From NCBI RefSeq assembly GCF_000718775.1, contig NZ_JOCB01000003.1, positions 62,001 through 126,000 on the forward strand: a stretch of 64,000 bases of DNA, in the 5' to 3' direction. This DNA is from Streptomyces sp. NRRL S-31. GTDB taxonomy: Bacteria > Actinomycetota > Actinomycetes > Streptomycetales > Streptomycetaceae. The translations under genes and the position numbers were made by a program. Each line of letters starts with the position of its first letter. The first letter of the stretch is position 1. Below the pieces are notes generated by a model. The model saw only the letters and a program-made list of their open reading frames with translations. It was not told the DNA's origin and ran no database searches. Below, one piece after another: positions 19,843-29,302 of this stretch.

Positions 19843-20370
19843 TTATTTGACGGCGACCGGATTGACGGGGGAGCCGACCGCCCCGCTGATGGGCAGGGGT
19901 GCGGCCGTGAGCTGGAACTCGTACACGCCGTCGGCCGCGCAGTCCTCGGCGAGCGCGTCCGGGTCCCACATCTCGCCGATCAGCAGCCCGATGTTCGGGA
20001 TGGCGACCTGGTGCAGCGGCTGGAAGGCGTGCTCGAACTCGTTCGGACGGACCTCGAAACCCCAGGTGTCGGTGGCGATCGCGGCGATCTCCGCGCGGTG
20101 TAGCCAGCCCGTCGTGCGGAACGACAGCCCGGGCGCCGGGCCGCCGGCGTAGTCGCCCAGCCGTCGCGGCGGGCCCGGGTTAGCCGTCCGGTCCGCACGA
20201 CGACGACGTACCCGCGGTCCACGGTCACGCCGTGCGCCTTCGCCGTCAGGTGCTCCTCGGTGATCGCGAAACCGTCGGGCAGCTCACCGTCCTCGCCGAT
20301 GACCCGGCCGACGTCCGGCAGCACCCCGCGTCCGGCGACGTACGGTGCCATGTGCTCGAGGCTCAGCCGA
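19843..20370 (-). pseudogene. Cyclase/kynurenine-formamidase-like gene, N-terminally truncated and frameshifted
   Basis: Reading leftwards, the sequence gives RLSLEHMAPYVAGRGVLPDV, GFAITEEHLTAKAHGVTVDR, GYVVVVRTGRLTRARRDGW, then a frameshift near 20155 into GDYAGGPAPGLSFRTTGWLH, IATDTWGFEVRP, PLHQVAIPNIGLLIGEMWD and the stop at 19843-19845. These are the central and C-terminal blocks of metal-dependent cyclase-family hydrolases. The N-terminal half with the metal-binding HxGTHxDxxxH motif is missing: similarity ends abruptly at about 20370, where LysR sequence begins on the other strand. The gene is dead. Confidence 0.75.
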
Positions 20371-20876
20371 CCGTCGTCGACGACACCGCCACCCTGCTCA
20401 GCGCCACCGACGGCCTGCTGATGCCACACGGCGTGATCAGTGGCTTCCCCGCCACCGACCTCTACGACGACCGCTGGGTGTTCCTCCTCGCCGAGGACCA
20501 TCCGGACGTCGGTGAACGGTTCACCCGCGAGGACCTGGCCCGGCTGCCGTGGGTGACCTACCAGCGCACCTACGACGCGCCCGCCGTACGCCAGCTCGGC
20601 ATGCTCGGCGTCGAACCGCGCGTGGAAGTGTCCTTCGACAGCTTCCAGCTCCTGCCCCCGCTGGTCACCGGTACCCGGCGCATCGCCCTGACCCAGGCAC
20701 GGCTGGCGCGGATGCTGACGCCGATCGCCGCCGTGCGGGTGGTGGAGCCGCCCTACGAGGCAGCGACGTTGCGCGAGGCGCTGTGGTGGCACCCCGCCCA
20801 CACCCATGACGCGGCCCACATCCGGCTGCGCGAGACGGCCGCGCGGGTCGGCGGCCGGCCGGCCGGCGTCTTGTAG
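20371..20876 (+). pseudogene. LysR-family regulator, substrate-binding domain only
   Basis: About 165 residues of the C-terminal half of a NodD-like LysR regulator are visible: DGLLMPHGVISGFPATDLYD, DRWVFLLAEDHPDVGERFTR, LARLPWVTYQRTYDAPAVRQ, SFDSFQLLPPLVTGTRRIAL and EALWWHPAHTHDAAHIRLRE. The DNA-binding helix-turn-helix and first part of the ligand domain are absent. Its 5' edge meets the 5' edge of the cyclase remnant, so one deletion removed both N-termini and the shared divergent promoter. The 20232 start of the open frame lies in antisense cyclase sequence and is not real. Confidence 0.78.
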
Positions 20877-20911
20877 GCGGGACCCGTACGCCGCGGCATC
20901 CCGGAAGTCCG

Positions 20912-21595
20912 TCAAGAGGATCGCGGCGAGCGGCCGTTGCCGAAGACGACCCCGTGCTCGCCCACGCTCACCGGGACATCGGCCCACCGGGCCTCGCCGT
21001 CGACGGCCGAGGCGTACTGGCCGCGGTGACCGGTGTCCTTGCCGTGTGGAACGAGTTCGAGGTCCGGCATCCTTCCGCAGCGCAGATGCTTGCTGACCCG
21101 GTTGTACTCCCTCCAGAACCTGCCGTAGACAGACTTCGCCGTCAGCACGGCCTGGCCCGCGTCGGTGATCTCGTACGGCTTCAAGTCACCGGTCGGCTCG
21201 TCGAAACGGATGGACCAGGGGACCTTCAGGCCGTTGTAGGTGACAGTGCACCGTGTGGCCACGCCAGGCTTCTCGCTCACTTTGCCGCCCCCGCACGCGG
21301 CGCTGGTCTTCCCCGGTACCCCGGCCATGGCCACGGTCTGTTTGCGCATCGTCCACAGCACCCGTTCGGTGAACGCTGCGTCGTCAGCAGGCTTTGGCGG
21401 CAGAGCGCGGAGCAGCGTCTTCACCGTCAGGAGTCCAGGCTCGGCCGAAGTGATCGCGACCGGGAGTTCCTTGCCGCTCTTCGGCGGCGCGGTGTCCGCA
21501 GGGCGGGAGGCGTTGTCATCCGATCCCGATCCGCCGCAGCCCGCGGTGACGAGAGCGACCAGGGCTATACCCAGGAAGGTTCTACCGATGCCCAT
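20912..21595 (-). CDS. Putative lipoprotein, unknown function
   Basis: A 227-residue protein with a type II signal peptide: hydrophobic segment GIALVALVTAGCGGSGSDD, lipobox VTAGC with the lipidated Cys at ~20. A Ser/Asp/Pro-rich linker follows, then a globular domain with two Cys (AACGGG and TRCTVTYNG) that could form a disulfide. It should be anchored on the outer face of the membrane. No family was recognised. Upstream there is no obvious operon partner on this strand. Confidence 0.7.
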   Translation of the reverse strand: MGIGRTFLGIALVALVTAGCGGSGSDDNASRPADTAPPKSGKELPVAITSAEPGLLTVKTLLRALPPKPADDAAFTERVLWTMRKQTVAMAGVPGKTSAACGGGKVSEKPGVATRCTVTYNGLKVPWSIRFDEPTGDLKPYEITDAGQAVLTAKSVYGRFWREYNRVSKHLRCGRMPDLELVPHGKDTGHRGQYASAVDGEARWADVPVSVGEHGVVFGNGRSPRSS

Positions 21596-21834
21596 GCAGC
21601 CTAACTCTAGCCAGACGCGTCACCGGTTGAAACGGTCGCAGTGAACAACTTCGGCAAGCTCCGCCGCTACGCCGACTACTTCGCGCTTGGTTGATCAGGG
21701 AGACGTAAGAGGCTGACGGCGGCTGTGCCTGTTGTTCCACAGGGCCGGGCACCATCCGACAGATCACGAAGGGGTTCTGATGAATCCCCGAGTGGTCTTT
21801 CTGACGTCGCATCTGCCCCACCCGGGCCGACCAG

Positions 21835-22299
21835 GTGGAGGCGACGAACCTCAAGACCCACGAGGACTACGAGAAGGCGGTCGCCAAGCGGGCGGGCTGG
21901 GTGGAGTTCGGGGCCACGGCGGGTATCGCGGCAGGCGTCGCCTTCTTGCCTGCGACCGCGGCCGTGGGCGCGGGCGCGGCCGCGGTGCTCATCCCGCTGG
22001 CGACCGACACCGCCAGTGGTGCTGCCGAACAGGTCATCGGCCAGATGGTCGGCGACATCTCCGATAACTCGGTGGATGAGCACAAGGAGAAGGTGGAGGA
22101 GCTCAACAGGGAGGAGAAGACCAAGATCTATTCCGCCGGTGAGAGCATGGTCGAGGCCCCGATGGAGGAGTTTCTGCGGCACAACGGCGTGGACGCCAAC
22201 AGCGAGTTCGGACAGGACCTACGCGAATCGATGCTGATCGGCTACGGGGTCGGCAACGACCGGGAGAACCAGCAGGGCAACGACCCGGAGACCGGCTGA
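21835..22299 (+). CDS. Hypothetical protein, probably the surviving C-terminus of a larger protein
   Basis: The 154-residue frame from GTG 21835 reads KTHEDYEKAVAKRAGWVEFG, a hydrophobic stretch (AGVAFLPATAAVGAGAAAVL) and a charged coiled helix (DEHKEKVEELNREEKTKI). This resembles the C-terminus of large actinobacterial proteins linked to WXG100/Rhs loci, with membrane-interacting helices. No ribosome binding site precedes the GTG. An ATG at 21780 with AAGGGG upstream is in another frame, so a frameshift or deletion at the 5' end is likely. It lies just upstream of the lipoprotein and RHS genes. Confidence 0.45.
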   Translation: MEATNLKTHEDYEKAVAKRAGWVEFGATAGIAAGVAFLPATAAVGAGAAAVLIPLATDTASGAAEQVIGQMVGDISDNSVDEHKEKVEELNREEKTKIYSAGESMVEAPMEEFLRHNGVDANSEFGQDLRESMLIGYGVGNDRENQQGNDPETG

Positions 22300-22328
22300 G
22301 GCCGGTGGACGGCCGAGGACACGTAAGG

Positions 22329-23018
22329 ATGCGGAGAGTGTGCAGTCGTAGGTCGGCACGCGGGGGGCTCCTCTCCGCGGCCGTGGCCGGTTCGTTGTTT
22401 CTCGGGGCCACCGGTTGTGGAGGGGGCGGGGATGAGGGCGGCACTCCGAAGGACTACAAGGTCGTCGTGGGGACACAACTCTGCGGTGGCGACGCCGTGT
22501 CCGCCAGGGCGTCCCGGGCGCTGGAGGTGATTACCGGGTCGTCGCGGTTCGAGGCGTCGGCAGGGAAGTACACCGTCGCGCGGGCCGCGGCGGACCTTGC
22601 CGAGGCGTTCTGGGACCCCGAGGTGGATCGCGGGGACGCCTGCCGTGTCTACACGCCCATCGGCACGCCCAAGGTCGAACTCAGAGTCACCTGGAGGCGG
22701 GCTGACGGCGCCCCGACGGGCACCCCCGCCCCGAAGTTCACCGTTCTGAAGATGGGGGAGCGGACCCTGGCGGCGGCGGACAGTGCGAACGTTCAGTTCG
22801 CTTGCACGAGCGACAACTTGGCCGGCTCGTCGGGAGTGGCCCACATCGTGATCGGCGTGGAGCGCTGGGGCGTGCCCAAGGAGCCCGAGGGCGACATCGA
22901 GGTGTTGAGGGACGCCTACGCGACCGTGGCCCACTCCTTCTCGCTGGCCATGGCCGAGGAACTGCGCTGCGAGAAGAGCGGCGGGCTCCCCGCGAGGCCC
23001 GTGCTGGAACCCGCGTAG
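22329..23018 (+). CDS. Putative lipoprotein upstream of the RHS toxin
   Basis: A 229-residue protein with twin Arg at the N-terminus, hydrophobic core LLSAAVAGSLFLGATGCGGG and lipobox LGATGC. The mature part has an extracytoplasmic beta-rich look with Cys pairs (TQLCGGD, GDACRVY, FACTSD, LRCEKS). It is 277 bp upstream of the large RHS gene in the same orientation. Lipoproteins of this type often accompany secreted polymorphic toxins in Streptomyces, but no direct link is visible. ATG 22329 is favoured over 22305 because the signal peptide starts there. Confidence 0.65.
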   Translation: MRRVCSRRSARGGLLSAAVAGSLFLGATGCGGGGDEGGTPKDYKVVVGTQLCGGDAVSARASRALEVITGSSRFEASAGKYTVARAAADLAEAFWDPEVDRGDACRVYTPIGTPKVELRVTWRRADGAPTGTPAPKFTVLKMGERTLAAADSANVQFACTSDNLAGSSGVAHIVIGVERWGVPKEPEGDIEVLRDAYATVAHSFSLAMAEELRCEKSGGLPARPVLEPA

Positions 23019-23295
23019 CCGCTGACGTACGCGGGCACGGCCCCGCCGAGACTTTCGCACCGGTTGCCCACCCCCTCGCCGGCGGGCGTGCCGGCCCGCC
23101 AGGACCTGACCGCCGGGGTGAGGGGCCGGCACAGCGGGCAACGGGTGTGATCAAGCCGGCGTATAGGGGTGGGCAGGGCCTCGCCGGCTCCGGGCAGTAC
23201 TCTCACCAGTTCAGGAACTGGTGTTCGCACACTCGCGTCATTGTTCGTGTCGGCGTACTGGGCGAACTGCCGCGCTTGTTGGGGGTTGGACGAGG

Positions 23296-26200
23296 GTGGG
23301 TTACACGATCCCGGGCTGGCTGGACGAGGTCCTGGACTTCATAGGGATCAACTTCCCGAACGTCGACGAGGACGACTACCGCGACATGGCCGACGCCATG
23401 CGGGACTTCGCCGACCAGTTCGAGGGGCACGGCGCCGAAGCGCATCTGGCGTTCTCCCGTCTTCTGTCCTCTTCGGAGGGCTGGGCCGTGGAGGCGATGG
23501 AGAAGCACTGGGCCAAGGTCAAGGCGAGCCATCTGGAGAAACTGCCGGAGCTTGCACGGTTGTTCGCGGACGCGTGTGATGCCCTCGCCGAGATCATCTT
23601 CTGGATGAAGACCAAGGCCGAGGCGGAACTGGCCATGATGGCGGGGTCGGTTGGCCTGTCGATCGGTCTCGCGTGGGTGACCGGCGGCCTGTCCGCGGTA
23701 CTGGGCGCGGCCGAGATCACGGCGATGCGACAGGCCGTCAAGCGGATCCTCGACGAGGCAGTGGACCGGATCGTGGACGAGGTGATCGCCAAGGTCACCG
23801 AGCCGGTCAACGCCAAACTGGAGGCGATGGTCGAGGACATGGTCCTCGATCTGGCCGAGGGCGCGTTCTCCATGCCGGCCGACGGCGCTTCCGGCGGCGG
23901 CGGTGGCGGCGGTGGCGGTGGCGGTGGCGAAGGCGGCAAGGGCAGGCACGACGGCATGCACCTCGCCTCGGCAGGCGGCTCCGGCTCCTCCGGCGAAGGC
24001 AAAACCCTCCGCATCGACCATGCCGAGTTCGAGCACGGCGCGAACCGGGTCTCCCGGCGTGGCGGTGACATGCACACCGCCGCCTCCTCCCCGCTGGGCC
24101 GGGTCAAGGGGGCGTTCGGCCGCAGCAAGGGTCGCGACCCGTTCACCAAGGTCTTCGACAGCGTGCTGCACGGCGCGATAAAGGGCTCGGAGCAGGCCCT
24201 GAAGCGCATCACCACGCACATCACGGAGACCGTGCCGGACCGGGTCAAGGCCACCTCGCGGCTGCACAAACACAACGACCTGGGTGTCCGCGACAAGGTC
24301 GCCGCCATCAAGACCGGCAAATACGGCGGCGACGGCGGCCATGGGCTGCCCGGCTCCGGCGGCAGGCCCGGTGCGGGGGACAGCCTGAGGCAGTCCAGGG
24401 AGCAACTGTCCCAGCGGGCACGTGCCCTGGTGAACAAGTTCACCTGCGGCGATCCGATCGACATGGCCACCGGCCAGATGATCCTTGCCCAGACCGACGC
24501 CGACCTGCCGGGCGTCCTCCCGCTGGTGCTGCACCGCACTCACCTGTCCGGATACACCCACGGCATCGGCTTCGGCCCGTCCTGGGCCTCCAGCCTGGAC
24601 GAACGCCTGGAGCGGGACCCGCAGGCGGACGGCGTGTGGTGGCGCCGCGAGGACGGCTCCAGCCTCTACTACCCCCGCACCCCGGACATCGTCGGAGACC
24701 GCGTCGAACCGGTCGCGGGCGAGCGGCTGCCCTTGACGTATGTGTCCCAGGGCACCTCCTACGCGCTGGTGGTGCAGGACCCGTACACGGGCCTGACCCG
24801 CCACTTCGAACCCGCCAAGGCACGCGCGGGCGTGTGGTGGCTGGCGAAGGTGGAGGACCGCAACCACAACCACGTCAGTCTCGAGCGGGGGGCCGAGGAC
24901 GACGGACCGCTGGAAGTCACCCACTCCGGCGGCTACCGCCTCACGATCACCACCGACCCGGACAGCGGTCGCGTCACCGGCCTGCACGCCGTCACCGAGG
25001 ACGGACCGCTCCGGCTGCGCGGGTACCGGTACGACGAGAGCGGCAACCTCACCGAGGTGGTCAACGCCGTCGGCGCGCTCACCCGCCTCACCTACGACAA
25101 CGCGCACCGCGTCACCGGCTGGCACGACTCCAACGGCACGACCTTCACGTACGTCTACGACGAGTCGGGCCGGGTCGTCGAGACCCACGGCACCGACGGC
25201 ATCCTCAACTCCCGCATCACTTACGGCGGCCGGGAAGACGACGGCACCACTTCCGCCACCTACACCGACTCCCTCGGCCATGCCACCACCTACCGCGCCA
25301 ACCACCACGGCCAGATCGTCTCGATCACCGACCCGCTCGGACACACCACTCACCACCAGTGGGATCCGCGCGACCATCCGCTCAGCCGTACGGACCCCTC
25401 GGGGCACACCACCCGGTGGGAGTGGAACGACGAGGGCGACCTCACCGCGGTGGTCGCCGCCGACGGTGCCACCACCCGCTTCTCCTACGACGCCCTGCAC
25501 CTTCCCGTGGAGGTGTCCGGCCCGGACGGCACCGTCAACCGCCAGGACTTCGACCCGTGCGGCAACCGCCTCGCCGTCCACACCCCCGACGGCACGACCA
25601 CCGTCTTCACCCACCACGCCACCGGCGCCCTCGCCGGCATCACCGATCCCCTCGGCACCACCCTGTCCGTCGACGCGGACGCGGCCGGCCTCCCGGTCTC
25701 GGTCACCGACGCACGCGGCGCGACCACCTCCTGCACCCGCGACACCCTGGGCCGCCCGCTCACCGTCACCGACTCGCTCGGCGGCGTCACCGCCATGGCC
25801 TGGGACGCGGAGGGCCGCCTGGTCTCGCTCACCGCCCCCGACGGCAGCCGGGAGGCTTGGGCGTACGACGGCGAGGGCAACTGCATCAGGCACACCGACC
25901 CCATCGGGGGCGTGACCACCCTCGCCTACGGCCCCTTCGACCTTCTCGGCTCCCGTACCACCCCGGACGGAGCGACCTACACTTTCACTTACGACACCGA
26001 GCGCCGCCTGACGGGCGTGACCGACCCGCGGGGTTTGACCTGGGCGTACACCCTCAACGCGCGCGGCGAGGTGGTGGCCGAGACCGACTTCGACGGACGC
26101 CGCACCACCTTCGCCCACTCCCCGTCCGGCTTCCTCGTCTCCACCACCACGGCGGCCGGTGACGTGTTCACGTTCGTCCGGGACGAGGTCGGTCGTCTCG

Positions 26201-27972
26201 TGGCGAGGGAGGTCTCGGGCCTCCGCACCGGCTACACGTACGACGCCGCGGGCCGACTGACCGGCGTGCGCTCCCCGGACTCGGCCCTGACCCGCTCCTA
26301 CGACACGCTCGGCCGGCTGCTCGCCGAGACCGTCGACGGGCAGACCACGCGCTACCGCTACGACGACGCGGGGATGCGCATCGGCCGTACCACCCCGACC
26401 GGCGCGCGAACCACCACCGACTGGGACGCGTTCGGCAACCGCACCCATCTCTCACTGGACACCCGGCACAGCCTCGCCTTCGCCCACGACCTCCTCGGCC
26501 AGGAGACCGAACGCACCATCGGGCAACGGGTGCTGCTCTCCTCGGTCCGGGACGGCCTCGGCCGGCTCACCCGGCAGACACTGAGCGCCCAGAGCGGCGC
26601 CGACCGGCGGTTCCTGCGTGATCGCCGCTACACCTACCGGCCGGACGGCCACCTGACCGAACTCGCCGAGCAGGTCACCGGCCGCGCCCTCGCCTACACC
26701 CTCGACCCGGTCGGCCGTCCACTCACCACCACCGCCAACCACGGCGGCTGGCACGAGCAGTACACGTACGACAGCGCCGGCAACCAGACCGGCGCCCACT
26801 GGCCCGACCACCCGGCCGACCCCGACGCACGCGGGCAGCGCACCTATTCCGGCACTCGCCTGGTGCGCGCGGGCAACACCACGTACTGCTACGACGAGGC
26901 GGGGCGCATGGTCTCCCGCACCAAGAAGCGGCTGTCCCGCAAAGCCGATACCTGGCAGTACACGTGGGACGCGGAGAACCGGCTGACGTCCTGCACCACC
27001 CCGGACGGCCGGACCTGGCACTACCGCTACGACCCGCTCGGTCGCCGCACCGCCAAGTACCGTCTGGCCGACGACGGTGTCACACGGCTCGACGAGATCC
27101 GCTTCGCCTGGGACGGCACCCGCCTCGCCGAGGAAACCCACGCCACGACGGGCGTCACCGTCACCTGGGAGTACGACGGACACCGACCCCTCGCGCAGTA
27201 CGAGCGCAAGCCGCTGTCGGACACCGAGGTCGACTCACGTTTCTTCGCCATCGTCACCGACCTGATCGGCACCCCCACCGAACTCGTCACCGAGGACGGC
27301 GAGATCGCCTGGCACACCCGCACGACCACCTGGGGCACCACCGCCCCGAACACCGACGCCCTCGCCGACACCCCGCTGCGCTTCCCCGGCCAGTACGTCG
27401 ACGCCGAGACCGGCGGCCTGCACTACAACTACTTCCGCCATTATGACCCCGAGACCGCCCGCTACGTCTCCCCCGACCCCCTCGGCCTGGAACCGGGCCC
27501 CAACCCCTGTGCGTACGTTCTCAACCCGGCGACCTGGCTCGACCTGCTCGGCCTTGCCACCTGCAAGGAGAACGCGAAGATCCTGCGCGGCAACATGGAG
27601 GCGAACGGGGTCACCCTCCAGCCCGGGCAGGCTGCCGCCCACATCGTCCCGTCCGGTGGTGCGCAAGGCCACTGGGCGCCGGGCGCCCGCGCCCGCCAAC
27701 TGCTCCAGCAGTACGGGGTGGACATCAACGACGCCTCCAACGGCATCCCGCTCGACCACCCGACGCCGCACAACTACACGCACCGCAAGGCGTTCCTCAA
27801 CCGTATCGAGGACCACCTCCAGACCGAGGCACAGTTGCTGAGCGCTCGTGGCGCCAGCAGCACTACCATCGGCAATCACCTCAGGTCGGAGCTGGCACGC
27901 ATCGGTTCCGAGATCAAGCACGAGCTCCGCAACGGTGCTCCCGATTCGACGGCATATTGGACGGCACCATGA
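23296..27972 (+). CDS. RHS/YD-repeat polymorphic toxin with AHH-like nuclease tip
   Basis: A 1558-residue protein. Residues 1-110 form a helical WXG/ESX-type N-domain (DDYRDMADAMRDFADQFEG), ~110-145 are hydrophobic, ~195-220 a Gly-rich linker. DUF6531 starts at C384 (CGDPIDMATGQM). YD repeats (~575-1390; RYDESGNLTEV, TYDNAHRVTGW, RYDPLGRRTAK) form the toxin-enclosing shell. The RHS core closes with DAETGGLHYNYFRHYDPETA and YVSPDPLGLEPGPNPCAYVL. The last ~137 residues are the variable toxin: AAHIVPSGG (H1449), then HNYTHRKAF (H1492, H1496), as in AHH/HNH-type nucleases. GTG 23296 is preceded by GGACGAGG. Secretion probably uses a type VII-like route. It overlaps its candidate immunity gene by 4 nt. 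Confidence 0.9.
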   Translation: MGYTIPGWLDEVLDFIGINFPNVDEDDYRDMADAMRDFADQFEGHGAEAHLAFSRLLSSSEGWAVEAMEKHWAKVKASHLEKLPELARLFADACDALAEIIFWMKTKAEAELAMMAGSVGLSIGLAWVTGGLSAVLGAAEITAMRQAVKRILDEAVDRIVDEVIAKVTEPVNAKLEAMVEDMVLDLAEGAFSMPADGASGGGGGGGGGGGGEGGKGRHDGMHLASAGGSGSSGEGKTLRIDHAEFEHGANRVSRRGGDMHTAASSPLGRVKGAFGRSKGRDPFTKVFDSVLHGAIKGSEQALKRITTHITETVPDRVKATSRLHKHNDLGVRDKVAAIKTGKYGGDGGHGLPGSGGRPGAGDSLRQSREQLSQRARALVNKFTCGDPIDMATGQMILAQTDADLPGVLPLVLHRTHLSGYTHGIGFGPSWASSLDERLERDPQADGVWWRREDGSSLYYPRTPDIVGDRVEPVAGERLPLTYVSQGTSYALVVQDPYTGLTRHFEPAKARAGVWWLAKVEDRNHNHVSLERGAEDDGPLEVTHSGGYRLTITTDPDSGRVTGLHAVTEDGPLRLRGYRYDESGNLTEVVNAVGALTRLTYDNAHRVTGWHDSNGTTFTYVYDESGRVVETHGTDGILNSRITYGGREDDGTTSATYTDSLGHATTYRANHHGQIVSITDPLGHTTHHQWDPRDHPLSRTDPSGHTTRWEWNDEGDLTAVVAADGATTRFSYDALHLPVEVSGPDGTVNRQDFDPCGNRLAVHTPDGTTTVFTHHATGALAGITDPLGTTLSVDADAAGLPVSVTDARGATTSCTRDTLGRPLTVTDSLGGVTAMAWDAEGRLVSLTAPDGSREAWAYDGEGNCIRHTDPIGGVTTLAYGPFDLLGSRTTPDGATYTFTYDTERRLTGVTDPRGLTWAYTLNARGEVVAETDFDGRRTTFAHSPSGFLVSTTTAAGDVFTFVRDEVGRLVAREVSGLRTGYTYDAAGRLTGVRSPDSALTRSYDTLGRLLAETVDGQTTRYRYDDAGMRIGRTTPTGARTTTDWDAFGNRTHLSLDTRHSLAFAHDLLGQETERTIGQRVLLSSVRDGLGRLTRQTLSAQSGADRRFLRDRRYTYRPDGHLTELAEQVTGRALAYTLDPVGRPLTTTANHGGWHEQYTYDSAGNQTGAHWPDHPADPDARGQRTYSGTRLVRAGNTTYCYDEAGRMVSRTKKRLSRKADTWQYTWDAENRLTSCTTPDGRTWHYRYDPLGRRTAKYRLADDGVTRLDEIRFAWDGTRLAEETHATTGVTVTWEYDGHRPLAQYERKPLSDTEVDSRFFAIVTDLIGTPTELVTEDGEIAWHTRTTTWGTTAPNTDALADTPLRFPGQYVDAETGGLHYNYFRHYDPETARYVSPDPLGLEPGPNPCAYVLNPATWLDLLGLATCKENAKILRGNMEANGVTLQPGQAAAHIVPSGGAQGHWAPGARARQLLQQYGVDINDASNGIPLDHPTPHNYTHRKAFLNRIEDHLQTEAQLLSARGASSTTIGNHLRSELARIGSEIKHELRNGAPDSTAYWTAP

Positions 27973-28559
27973 CTGACTCGATGACCACCCCCATCGAGGT
28001 GTACCGCCTCGTGCCGCGCTTTCACGACGACTTCCAGGGCGCGCTGCTGGAGAGCGACGAGATCATGCGCTGGGAGCTGGACGAGGAAGCCGCACCGCTG
28101 CCCGAGGAACTCCCGGGTTCCTTGCACGGGGATCCTTCGGGGACGCTGCACGAGTTCCCTACTGCGAACCCGGCGGCCCCGGTCCTGGGCGCCACTCTCT
28201 CGGAGGCCGTGCGCGACCGGTTCGCAGGTACCGGGCACTTCATTCCGGTGAACGTTCCCGGGCTGCCCGCCGGTACGTACACGGCCTATGTCCCCACGAC
28301 CGTCGCCGACTGCCTGGACGAGGCCCGATCCTCCGCGCCCTCGCTGACGGGGAAGATCTGGCAGGCGGTGTTTCGCGGGGATCGGGTGCCGGTGGATGTC
28401 CCTGCGTTCCGGCTGCCCGAGAACAGGACGTACGTGTACTGGAACGCTTGGGCGGCGCGGCTGATCGAGGAGGCGGCCCCGCCGGGGTCCGTGGAGCTGC
28501 GCCTGGTGTGGTCGAGCGATCCGACGGCAACGCCCCACCGGGATCCGATGGGGTTCTAG
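27969..28559 (+). CDS. Candidate immunity protein for the RHS toxin
   Basis: A 196-residue soluble acidic protein whose ATG overlaps the toxin stop (ATGA), so toxin and antidote are translationally coupled. No signal peptide is present, as expected for a cytosolic immunity protein. The stretch GHFIPVNVPGLPAGTYTAYV followed by TTVADCLDEARSS recalls the Imm11/DUF1629 pattern, in which a fixed Asp-containing helix follows a beta hairpin, but similarity is weak. Position is the main evidence. It should bind and block the C-terminal nuclease. Confidence 0.7.
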   Translation: MTDSMTTPIEVYRLVPRFHDDFQGALLESDEIMRWELDEEAAPLPEELPGSLHGDPSGTLHEFPTANPAAPVLGATLSEAVRDRFAGTGHFIPVNVPGLPAGTYTAYVPTTVADCLDEARSSAPSLTGKIWQAVFRGDRVPVDVPAFRLPENRTYVYWNAWAARLIEEAAPPGSVELRLVWSSDPTATPHRDPMGF

Positions 28560-28644
28560 TCGTGGACGGGACGTCGACACCGGCCGATGCTCCCGCGGTC
28601 CGACCGGTGTCCCCGCGTCTGCCCGTCCCCGCGCCGGCCGGCCC

Positions 28645-29208
28645 TCAGCCCAGTTCCGCCCCCTCCGCGGCGGCCTCCCGCTCCGTGTGGGCCTTGCCGG
28701 TGGCGAGGGTGCCGCCGGAGCTTTCCAGGTGGGCCCGTACGAACCACTGGAACTGCTCCAGGTCGCGGAGCTGCTCGATGAGCAGGTCCTCGGTGGCGGT
28801 GTCGATGTCGCCGGCCTCCTTGATCGCGGCGCGGACGTCCTCGATCACGCCGGTGTAGACGAGGTCGAGCGCGGCGAGGTGGGCGATCGCGTCGGCGCGG
28901 CCGATGGAGTAGTCGTCCCAGCCGCGCTCGGCGACGAGCACGCCCGGTGTGCCCTGGGCGATGCCGCCGAGCGCGGCGATGCGCTCCGCCACGTCGTCGG
29001 CCATGTCCCGGACCCGGTCGACCTGTGGGTCGATCATCTCGTGGACGGCGATGAAGTGCGGCCCGACCACGTTCCAGTGCACGTGCTTCAGGGTCAGGTG
29101 CAGATCGTTCAGGGCGTGCAGGCGGAGCCGCAGCAGACCGATCAGCCGGCCGGCCGCCTCGCGCTCGATGCCGGGGACCGTGTACTTGGGGGTCAGATCC
29201 TGCGTCAT
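28645..29208 (-). CDS. dps: Dps-family DNA-binding ferritin-like protein
   Basis: A 187-residue four-helix protein that stores iron and shields DNA as a dodecamer. The inter-subunit ferroxidase site is complete: H44 (HW), H56 (VHE), D71 and E75 (DDVAER), matching E. coli H51, H63, D78 and E82. The N-terminal tail is short with few Lys; a C-terminal tail (GKAHTEREAAAEGAELG) is acidic and not clearly DNA-binding. A GAGGTGA ribosome binding site precedes the ATG. Its gene lies beside partner-switching genes, and Streptomyces dps genes are known members of the SigB-type stress regulons, so control by the local sigma factor is plausible. Confidence 0.95.
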   Translation of the reverse strand: MTQDLTPKYTVPGIEREAAGRLIGLLRLRLHALNDLHLTLKHVHWNVVGPHFIAVHEMIDPQVDRVRDMADDVAERIAALGGIAQGTPGVLVAERGWDDYSIGRADAIAHLAALDLVYTGVIEDVRAAIKEAGDIDTATEDLLIEQLRDLEQFQWFVRAHLESSGGTLATGKAHTEREAAAEGAELG

Positions 29209-29267
29209 GGCTCACCTCGGTTCTCAACGAAAGATGCGTGGCTGCACAGCACGGTTGCCCCGATTCG

Positions 29268-29284
29268 CCCATGTCAGACATGGG
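29268..29284. promoter_or_regulatory. 17-bp palindrome upstream of dps
   Basis: CCCATGTCAGACATGGG is a palindrome with 8-bp arms about a central base, 60-76 bp upstream of the dps ATG and just after the STAS gene. It may be a dps operator or, less likely, a terminator of the STAS gene, since a stem would have almost no loop. Confidence 0.5.
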
Positions 29285-29302
29285 GGCGGGGGACGGTCCG
29301 GC

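Noticed and set aside
21780..22067. Frame from ATG 21780 with a good AAGGGG site
   Set aside because: After the first ~18 residues it becomes Arg/Gly-rich nonsense; the protein-like frame is the one from 21835. Kept only as a hint of a 5' frameshift.
23203..26448. 1081-residue minus-strand open frame opposite the RHS gene
   Set aside because: Antisense of regular YD repeats; repeats on the real strand produce long mirrored open frames.
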